Shown: one piece after another, positions 1-5,006 of the stretch
Layout of the letters: each line of letters opens with the position of its first letter
How positions within the stretch are numbered: position 1 is the first letter of the stretch
Source: CF-39 sp036518215
GTDB lineage: Bacteria > Chloroflexota > Limnocylindria > P2-11E
NCBI GenBank assembly: GCA_036518215.1
Contig: DATDNP010000199.1
Coordinates: forward strand, 1 to 6,784
Length of the DNA: 6,784 bases
Direction: 5' to 3'
Translations under genes and position numbers: made by a program
Notes under the pieces: model-generated
Told to the model about the DNA's origin: nothing
Databases searched by the model: none
What the model saw: only the letters and a program-made list of their open reading frames with translations

Positions 1-332
1 GCGAGGAGCGCGGCGCGGTCGCGCACCCAGCGGCGTGCGAGGAGGAAGATCGCCATCGCCGCGAGCGCGGACGCCACCGCCGACACGAGGACGAGCGCGG
101 CGTCGCTCGGAAGGCCTGCCGCGTGCGCGAGCGCCGCGGTCTCGACGTACAGGAAGTACCCGGGCGGGTGCGGCCGCTGGAGGAGCAGCTCGTCGTCGAC
201 GTGGAAGCCGTGTTCGATCGCGTTCGCATAGAGGACCGAGTCATGCGCCCAGAGCGTCGTCGCGGCGAAGGGCAGTCGGGTGAACAGGACGACCGCGAAG
301 ATGCCGAGCGCGATGACGATGCCGCGCCTCAT
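1..332 (-). CDS. Polytopic membrane glycosyltransferase, GT-C fold, GT39-like (C-terminus off left edge)
   Basis: About 110 N-terminal codons are present and the frame stays open to the window edge. Residues 4-24 form a first membrane helix. It is followed by an external loop with the acidic motif AHDSVLYANAI (Asp31), the position where GT-C enzymes of the GT39/ArnT type carry their catalytic aspartate. The loop continues to RPHPPGYFLYV, a His-Pro-Pro-Gly-Tyr segment common in GT39 and DUF2723 proteins, and a second helix covers residues about 79-100. Such enzymes move a sugar from a polyprenyl-phosphate donor onto lipid or protein acceptors on the outer face of the membrane. The ATG overlaps the TGA of the TRAP permease gene as ATGA, and no Shine-Dalgarno sequence is visible, so translation is probably coupled. 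Family assignment is good at the GT-C level. GT39 versus DUF2723 cannot be settled from the fragment. Confidence 0.72.
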   Translation of the reverse strand, partial: MRRGIVIALGIFAVVLFTRLPFAATTLWAHDSVLYANAIEHGFHVDDELLLQRPHPPGYFLYVETAALAHAAGLPSDAALVLVSAVASALAAMAIFLLARRWVRDRAALL

Positions 333-2365
333 GCGGGCGCGGAGGAGCGCCGCGTGCGACGCGTCCAGACCTGTGATCCCACCGCGAGGAGCAAGAGTGC
401 CACACCGAGCGCATCCTGCAGATCCCCCGGTGCGAGGAGGAGCAGGCCGCCCGCGATGAGGAGGACGCGCTCGACGATGTTCGTCGGATGGAGGACGTAG
501 CCGCCGACGCCGCCGACGAGCGCGACGACGCCGGCCGCGGCCGACACCGACGCCACGATCGCGTCGAGCAGCGAGCTGTTCACCCAGAGGATGGCGAGGC
601 CGTCGGGCTGCGTGAACATGAACGGAACGACGAAGCACGGGAGCGCGTACTTCCAGGTGAGCATCATCGTGCGGTACGGGTTCCCGCCGGTGATCGCGGA
701 CGCGGCGAACGGCGAGAGCGCGACGGGCGGCGACACCTCCGACAGCACCGCGTAGTAGAAGACGAACATGTGTGCGGCCGGCGGCGGGACACCGAGCAGC
801 GTGAGCGCGGGGATGACCGTCGGGACCGCCACGAGGTACGTCGCGGTGATCGGGAGCGACAGTCCGAGGACCCAGAGGACGACGCCCGACACGATGAGCG
901 TGAGCACGAGGTTCCCCTGCCCGAGCTGGAGGATGAGGCTCGACACCTTCAGGCCGAGCCCCGTCTGGAGCAAGATGCCCACGATGATCCCGGCGACGGC
1001 CGTCGTCGCGGCGACGCCGAGCACCTGCTTCGTGCCGGCCGCGAGCGCGTCGACGAGGCTGCGCAGCGAGAGCGCCGTCTCGCGCCGGATGTACGAGACG
1101 AGGATCGCGACGACGATCGACCAGAAGACGGCCGTGATCGTCGTGAAGCCGATGATGAGGAACACGATGATCGCGAAGAGGCTCGTGTACTGGTACCAGT
1201 AGCGGAACGTGAGCGCCCAGAAGCCGGGCGCGTCGAGCGCGATCTGGCGCGCGCCCATGCGCCGCGCGTCCACCTCGATCATGAGGAGGATGCCGAGGTA
1301 GTAGAGGATCGTCGGCATCATCGCCATGATCACGACGTCGAGGTACGAGATCTTGAGGATCTCGGCCATGAGGAACGCCGCCGGACCGAGGACGGGCGGC
1401 GAGATGACCGCGCCGATGCCGCCCGCGGACAGGATCGCGCCGGACGAGTCGGGATCGTGCCCGGCCTTCTTCAGCATCGGGTAGGTGATGGATCCGAGCG
1501 TGACCGTCGTCGCGACGCCGGACCCGGAGACGGTGCCGAGGAGGAACGACGCGACCGTGACGGTGCGCGCCGCGCCGGTCGGACGCTTGCCCGTGAGCGC
1601 GAACGCGAGATCCACGTAGAACTTGCCGGCCTTCGTGTAGTCGAGGACGGCGCCGTAGATCGTGAACAGGATGATGAACGTCGCCGCCACCTGGAGCGGC
1701 GTGCCGAGCATGCCGTCGAGCCCGAGGTACTGATTCGCGACGATCGCGTCGAGGTCCTTCGGCGGCACGCGGAACGGGCCGGGCATGAAGTCGCCGAAGT
1801 ACGCGTACGCCATCGCGATGATCCCGATGACCGGCAGGTGCCAGCCGGTCGTCCGCCGCCCCGCCTCGAGCACGAGGACGATCGCGATGATGCCGAAGAT
1901 GAAATCGGCGGGAGTCGGATCCGCGAGCCGATAGATGACCTGATCGAAGTTCACGAAGATGTAGAGCGTGATCGCGACGGCCGCGATGCAGAGCGCGATG
2001 TCGATGAGGCTCACGCGGTTCCGGAAGCGCGGCAGCGCGGGGTACAGGAGGAACGTGAGCACGAGCGCGCAGGAGAGGAAGATCATCGTGTAGATCTGCG
2101 GCGTCGTGATCGTCTGGCCGAGGATGTAGAAGGTCGGGACGAGCACGAAGCTCGTGAACGGGATCGTGGCGCCGGCGATCGCGTAGTAGAGGGCGAAGAG
2201 CGTCGTCGCGACCGCGATCACCGTGACGATCCGGCCGAAGAGACCCTTCAGGTCGCGCGTCCGGGCCTCCTGCTCGTACTCCTCGATGAGCTCCTTCGTC
2301 TTCTCGTCGGCCAGGACCTTCTCGAGATCCGGACGGACGACGATCTCCGGCGTGTCCTCGCTCAT
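329..2365 (-). CDS. TRAP transporter fused permease (DctQ-DctM, TAXI type)
   Basis: This 678-residue integral membrane protein fuses the small (DctQ) and large (DctM) TRAP subunits, the usual layout for TAXI-type systems. It imports an organic anion delivered by the binding protein, driven by a cation gradient. A charged cytoplasmic start (1-40) precedes about four helices of the DctQ-like part (45-195). The DctM signature lies at about 277-335: GTVSGSGVATTV, then ITYPMLKKAGHDP, then GGIGAVISPPVLGPAAF. The inverted repeat's second half carries LGLSLPITATYL (500-511) and LSEVSPPVALSPFAA (541-555). A hydrophobic tail from about 600 adds two or three helices beyond the core. ATG 2365 is preferred over upstream in-frame codons because it overlaps the preceding TGA as ATGA and has GAGG seven bases upstream; upstream residues would be antisense-like Arg/Ala-rich sequence. 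The next gene overlaps its stop the same way. Substrate unknown. Confidence 0.93.
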   Translation of the reverse strand: MSEDTPEIVVRPDLEKVLADEKTKELIEEYEQEARTRDLKGLFGRIVTVIAVATTLFALYYAIAGATIPFTSFVLVPTFYILGQTITTPQIYTMIFLSCALVLTFLLYPALPRFRNRVSLIDIALCIAAVAITLYIFVNFDQVIYRLADPTPADFIFGIIAIVLVLEAGRRTTGWHLPVIGIIAMAYAYFGDFMPGPFRVPPKDLDAIVANQYLGLDGMLGTPLQVAATFIILFTIYGAVLDYTKAGKFYVDLAFALTGKRPTGAARTVTVASFLLGTVSGSGVATTVTLGSITYPMLKKAGHDPDSSGAILSAGGIGAVISPPVLGPAAFLMAEILKISYLDVVIMAMMPTILYYLGILLMIEVDARRMGARQIALDAPGFWALTFRYWYQYTSLFAIIVFLIIGFTTITAVFWSIVVAILVSYIRRETALSLRSLVDALAAGTKQVLGVAATTAVAGIIVGILLQTGLGLKVSSLILQLGQGNLVLTLIVSGVVLWVLGLSLPITATYLVAVPTVIPALTLLGVPPPAAHMFVFYYAVLSEVSPPVALSPFAASAITGGNPYRTMMLTWKYALPCFVVPFMFTQPDGLAILWVNSSLLDAIVASVSAAAGVVALVGGVGGYVLHPTNIVERVLLIAGGLLLLAPGDLQDALGVALLLLAVGSQVWTRRTRRSSAPA

Positions 2366-2868
2366 CGCGGCGCCTCGAGGAGCGCGACGACGCGCGGGCG
2401 CTCCTGGACGCGGACGGTCACGACCGTCTCGCCGAAGCGCGGGAGGAGGTCGAGCGTCCACCGCGCGGTCGTCCATCGTTGCTGGCCGAGCGGAGCGATA
2501 CGCAGCACAAGCTCGTCGTGGGCGGTCGGCGGCGGCGCGTCCTCGTACCAGAGACCGTCCGCACCTTGCAGGATCCGCCGGTCCTCCCACCGGAAGTACT
2601 CGACGGAGCGGATGTCGGGCGAGCGCACGCGCTGAAGGTCGATCGCGCCGCCGTGGCGCACGAAGTCCTCGTACACGAGCACGTCGTAGATGGACTGGCG
2701 GTACGAATACGTGACGGCCTCGCCGTCGTCGAGCGGCGCGACGATCTCATGCGCGCCGTCCGAGAACGCGAGCACGCGAACGGGGGTGGCGAGCGCCACC
2801 CCCGTCATGAACACGATCGCGCCGGCTAACGCCAGCAGCCATCGCCTACTGCGGCGTGGCGAAGCCAC
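2362..2868 (-). CDS. DUF1850-type membrane-anchored protein of the TAXI-TRAP operon
   Basis: 168 residues: a basic N-terminus (PRRSRRW, 4-10), one hydrophobic segment (about 10-30) acting as signal anchor or signal peptide, then a predicted extracytoplasmic domain. The middle (TYSYRQSIYDVLVYEDF, 53-69, and RSVEYFRWED, 87-96) resembles DUF1850, a small family of unknown function typically encoded between TAXI binding proteins and fused TRAP permeases; the gene has exactly that position here. The family link rests on motif resemblance plus context. The start chosen is GTG 2868. It has no convincing Shine-Dalgarno sequence and lies in a hairpin, so ATG 2808 (residue 21) is an alternative, but that would cut into the hydrophobic segment. 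The stop overlaps the permease ATG as ATGA. A role as accessory subunit or assembly factor of the transporter is inference. Confidence 0.78.
   Translation of the reverse strand: MASPRRSRRWLLALAGAIVFMTGVALATPVRVLAFSDGAHEIVAPLDDGEAVTYSYRQSIYDVLVYEDFVRHGGAIDLQRVRSPDIRSVEYFRWEDRRILQGADGLWYEDAPPPTAHDELVLRIAPLGQQRWTTARWTLDLLPRFGETVVTVRVQERPRVVALLEAPR
2373..2376 (-). promoter_or_regulatory. Shine-Dalgarno core of the TRAP permease gene
   Basis: GAGG on the minus strand lies seven bases before ATG 2365, inside the end of the DUF1850 gene. It supports this ATG as the permease start and suggests re-initiation by ribosomes finishing the upstream gene. Confidence 0.55.
2782..2803 (-). repeat. Perfect 10-bp inverted repeat (strong RNA hairpin) in the DUF1850 gene
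   Basis: Arms at 2782-2791 (gggggtggcg) and 2794-2803 (cgccaccccc) are perfectly complementary with AG between them; in RNA this gives a 9-bp, almost all-GC stem with a four-base loop. It is coding (residues about 22-29, TGVALATP) and uses GGG and CCC codons at several places where synonymous codons would weaken the stem. There is no T-tract, so it is not a classical intrinsic terminator. Possible roles are mRNA stabilisation of the upstream binding-protein message or slowed expression of the downstream genes. Confidence 0.7.
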
Positions 2869-2873
2869 ACGCC
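2853..2873 (-). repeat. Bulged hairpin over the DUF1850 start codon
   Basis: On the minus strand the RNA can fold as a two-part stem: 2870-2873 pairs with 2853-2856 (GGCG/CGCC) and 2864-2867 pairs with 2857-2860 (TGGC/GCCA), with a two-base bulge at 2868-2869 and a three-base loop. The proposed GTG start (2868-2866) sits across the bulge and stem. A smaller GGCC-TGC-GGCC hairpin lies at 2888-2898. No T-tract follows either, so a terminator is not supported. Occlusion of the start codon is inference. Confidence 0.5.
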
Positions 2874-2904
2874 AAGCAGAGTGGGATGGCCGCAGGCCGG
2901 ACCA

Positions 2905-3930
2905 CTACTGCTTCCAAACACCCTTGGACTTATAGAAGTCGATCGCGCCGGGATGGAAGTCGAGCGGCGATCCGACGATCGCGCTCTCGAGCTTCAGGTT
3001 CTTCCCCTCGGCGTGGATCGTCGCGAGCGTCGACTGGTTGTCGAACATCGTCTGCAGGATCGCCTTCACGAGCGCGGGGTCCATGCTCGTCGGAGCGACG
3101 AGCAGGTTCGCGACGGCCGACACCGGGATGTCGCCCGTGTTCTTGTACACGCCCGCCGGGATCTTCGAGAGCGTGTAGAAGGGGCCGTACTTGTCGGACA
3201 TCTTCTTCACGCTATCGGTGAGGTCGAGGAACTTCAGCGGGACGCTGTTCGCGAGGTCGAGCACCGATGCTGTCGGCAGACCTCCGCTCCAGAAGAACGC
3301 GTCGATCTTGTTGTCGCGCAGGTTGTCCGCCGAGTCCTGCACGCCGAGGCGCTGCCGCTGGATGTCCGTGTCGGCCGAGAGGCCATACGCCTCGAGGGTG
3401 CGGTTCCCGATGATCTCGGTGCCCGAGCCGGCGGACCCCATCGACACGCGCTTGCCCTTCAGATCCGCGACGCTGTTGATGCCCGAGTCGGCGCGCACGA
3501 CGAGGTGCGTGTAGTTGTAGTAGAGGACCGCGAGCGCCTTCGCGTCGACCTTCGAAGTGAACTGCGGCGCCTTCCCCTGGATCCCGTCGAACGCGGTGTC
3601 GGCGAGGACGAACGCGAGGTCCGCCTTGCCCTGCCCGATGAACTTCATGTTGTCGACCGACGCCGTGGTCTGCTGCGCGCTCGCCGCGACGCCCATCTTC
3701 TTGGTGAGCAGGTCCGCGAGCCCGGCGCCGTAGACGATGTACACGCCGCCGGTGCCGCCGGTCACGATGTTGAGGCTCTTACCGGCAAAGTTCGGCGTCG
3801 CGGATGCGGCGGCCGAGCCCGATGCCGCGGTCGAGGCGGTCGGACTTCCCGTCGACGCGCGCGGCGCGGAGCACGCGGCGACGACCGCGAGCGCCAGCAG
3901 TGGTGCGAAGGATCGATAGAGACGTCTCAT
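2905..3930 (-). CDS. TAXI-family TRAP transporter solute-binding lipoprotein
   Basis: 341 residues. The N-terminus is a lipoprotein signal: basic MRRLYR, hydrophobic stretch, then lipobox VAAC with the lipidated cysteine at residue 20. A flexible Ser/Thr/Ala/Pro linker (21-48) tethers the domain to the membrane. The mature part opens with the TAXI hallmark LNIVTGGTGGVYIVYG (53-68), followed by TTASVDNMKFIGQGKADLAF (88-107) and SVADLKGKRVSMGSAGSGTE (153-172), the segments that line the ligand pocket in this family. It should capture an organic acid, possibly a dicarboxylate or glutamate-like anion, and pass it to the fused permease encoded two genes later. The start is firm: ATG 3930 has AGGAGG six bases upstream and overlaps the thioesterase stop as ATGA. 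It has the strongest ribosome site in the window, fitting the need for more binding protein than permease. Confidence 0.93.
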   Translation of the reverse strand: MRRLYRSFAPLLALAVVAACSAPRASTGSPTASTAASGSAAASATPNFAGKSLNIVTGGTGGVYIVYGAGLADLLTKKMGVAASAQQTTASVDNMKFIGQGKADLAFVLADTAFDGIQGKAPQFTSKVDAKALAVLYYNYTHLVVRADSGINSVADLKGKRVSMGSAGSGTEIIGNRTLEAYGLSADTDIQRQRLGVQDSADNLRDNKIDAFFWSGGLPTASVLDLANSVPLKFLDLTDSVKKMSDKYGPFYTLSKIPAGVYKNTGDIPVSAVANLLVAPTSMDPALVKAILQTMFDNQSTLATIHAEGKNLKLESAIVGSPLDFHPGAIDFYKSKGVWKQ

Positions 3931-4433
3931 CTCTGCCCTCCTGCGCGCGAGTCTAGGTCGGCTTTGTCGCGAGAATGTCGCAGCCGTTCCGCCCTGCGAA
4001 CGTCCGCGGCGGCCATGCGACGGCGCTCCTCGTCCGTCTCCGCGACGAGCGGAGGCAGCGGCGCGGGGTGGCCATCGGCATCGATCGAAACGAACACGAG
4101 GTGCGCCGACGCGACGTGCACGACCTGGCCGGTGAGGAGATCCTCGGACTCGACTCTGACACCGACCTCCATGCTCGTGCGCCACACGTTGTTCACCGAG
4201 GCGCGAGCCGTGACGAGGTTGCCGACGTAGACCGGCGCGAGGAACGACAGCTGGTCGACGAACGCGGTCACGACGCGGCTACGTGCGTGCCGCGTCGCCG
4301 CGGCGCCGGCGCACGCGTCGATGAGCTTCATGACCTCGCCGCCGTGCACGTTCCCGTACGGGTTCGCGTCGGACGGCAGCATCGTCCGGGCCATCGTCGT
4401 CTTCGACCCGGAGACGGTCTTTGCCCCACCCAT
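3927..4433 (-). CDS. Acyl-CoA thioesterase, hotdog fold
   Basis: A 168-residue single-hotdog thioesterase of the acyl-CoA hydrolase (YciA/BACH-like) group, hydrolysing acyl-CoA to free acid and CoA in the cytoplasm. Visible family features are KTVSGSKTTMARTMLPSDAN (5-24), the helix start NPYGNVHGGEVMKLID (24-39) with its conserved Asn24, Gly-Gly and Asp39, QLSFLAPVYVGN (61-72), RTSMEVGVRVESED, and the closing strand AHLVFVSID followed by a PLPPL turn. A charged, Arg/Glu-rich helical tail ends the protein. ATG 4433 is chosen because the family similarity begins at Lys5; a TTG at 4457 would add eight residues that look unconserved. It is the first gene of the minus-strand operon and its stop overlaps the TAXI ATG. 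The acyl specificity cannot be told from sequence. Confidence 0.9.
   Translation of the reverse strand: MGGAKTVSGSKTTMARTMLPSDANPYGNVHGGEVMKLIDACAGAAATRHARSRVVTAFVDQLSFLAPVYVGNLVTARASVNNVWRTSMEVGVRVESEDLLTGQVVHVASAHLVFVSIDADGHPAPLPPLVAETDEERRRMAAADVRRAERLRHSRDKADLDSRAGGQR
3937..3942 (-). promoter_or_regulatory. Strong Shine-Dalgarno site of the TAXI gene
   Basis: AGGAGG on the minus strand with a six-base spacer to ATG 3930. It lies within the last codons of the thioesterase gene and is the only full consensus ribosome site before any gene here, fixing the TAXI start. Confidence 0.9.
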
Positions 4434-4440
4434 CGGCCGA

Positions 4441-4446
4441 ATGGTA
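4441..4446 (-). promoter_or_regulatory. Candidate -10 element of the thioesterase/TRAP operon
   Basis: TACCAT on the minus strand matches TATAAT at four of six positions and fits TAnnnT. It ends seven bases before ATG 4433, so transcription would begin at or next to the start codon. No Shine-Dalgarno sequence and no convincing -35 box are seen. Confidence 0.45.
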
Positions 4447-4459
4447 TGTGAGCGCAACG

Positions 4460-4465
4460 CATACT
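4460..4465 (+). promoter_or_regulatory. Candidate -10 element of the dUTPase gene
   Basis: CATACT matches TATAAT at four of six positions and ends six bases before ATG 4472. As on the other strand, the gene lacks a Shine-Dalgarno sequence, which suggests a leaderless message. No clear -35 box is visible. Confidence 0.42.
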
Positions 4466-4471
4466 TCCGTC

Positions 4472-4981
4472 ATGACCGTGCTCTCGCGCGAGGAGCTTCG
4501 CGCGGCCCTGGCGGCGGAGCCACCGCTTGTCGAAGGCGTGGATCCGCACACGCAGCTGCAGCCCGCCGGCATCGACCTTCGCGTCGAGCGCGTGCAGCGC
4601 CTCACCTCACCCGGTCTCCTCGGCGCCGCGGACAACGTTCGCGAGCCCGCCGCCCGCGAGGACGTCGCCCCCGACGCCGACGGTTGGTGGTCCCTCCAGC
4701 ACGGCGCGTACGTCATCACGTATCGCGAGAAGGTGAACATCCCGCTCGATCTGGTCGGCGTGTCTTGGCCGCGATCGAGCCTCCCCCGCAGCGGCGTGAC
4801 GATCAATGGCGCGGTGTGGGATCCCGGGTATAGCGGCCGAGGCGAGGCGCTCATGGTCGTGCAGAACCAGCGCGGATTCCGGCTGCAGCGGGGAGCGCGC
4901 GTCCTCCAGCTCGTGTTCTTCCGCCTGTCGTCCGCGACCGCCGAGGGATACCGCGGCCGGTACCACGGCGAGAACACGTGA
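4472..4981 (+). CDS. dut: Deoxyuridine 5'-triphosphate nucleotidohydrolase (archaeal-type dUTPase, Dcd/Dut superfamily)
   Basis: 169 residues. The protein should hydrolyse dUTP to dUMP and pyrophosphate, keeping uracil out of DNA and feeding thymidylate synthesis. It matches the layout of the short archaeal enzymes: LSREELRAAL at the start, HTQLQPAGIDLRVERV near residue 30, an AYVITYREKVNIP strand, then WPRSSLPRSGVTINGAVWDP with the Arg-Ser-Ser phosphate-binding motif and a catalytic Asp in VWDPGYSGRGE, and a YRGRYHGEN tail. dCTP deaminases have a catalytic Glu a few residues after DPGaxG, aligned with a conserved Asn. By eye that position is Val here (LMVVQN), so dUTPase is favoured over dCTP deaminase. 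ATG 4472 is chosen by homology; GTG 4448 and TTG 4421 are in-frame alternatives without ribosome sites. The GT87 gene follows after 25 bases. Confidence 0.87.
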   Translation: MTVLSREELRAALAAEPPLVEGVDPHTQLQPAGIDLRVERVQRLTSPGLLGAADNVREPAAREDVAPDADGWWSLQHGAYVITYREKVNIPLDLVGVSWPRSSLPRSGVTINGAVWDPGYSGRGEALMVVQNQRGFRLQRGARVLQLVFFRLSSATAEGYRGRYHGENT

Positions 4982-5006
4982 GCCGGCGGCGCGTCGCGCG
5001 AGGCCG

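Noticed and set aside
488..2635. Very long plus-strand open frame (over 700 codons) opposite the TRAP permease
   Set aside because: Its product is almost entirely Arg, Glu, Asp and Ala, as expected from the antisense strand of a GC3-rich membrane protein gene. The opposite strand has clear TRAP motifs.
2782..2803. Intrinsic terminator
   Set aside because: The stem is strong but lies within a coding region and has no T-tract on the minus strand, so termination is not supported.
2881..4230. Long plus-strand open frame opposite the TAXI and thioesterase genes
   Set aside because: Low-complexity Arg/Val/Glu/Asp product without domain features; a shadow of the real minus-strand genes.
4421..4471. 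Longer dUTPase reading from TTG 4421 or GTG 4448
   Set aside because: The added residues are unlike the family, no ribosome site precedes either codon, and the TTG version would run into the divergent thioesterase start.
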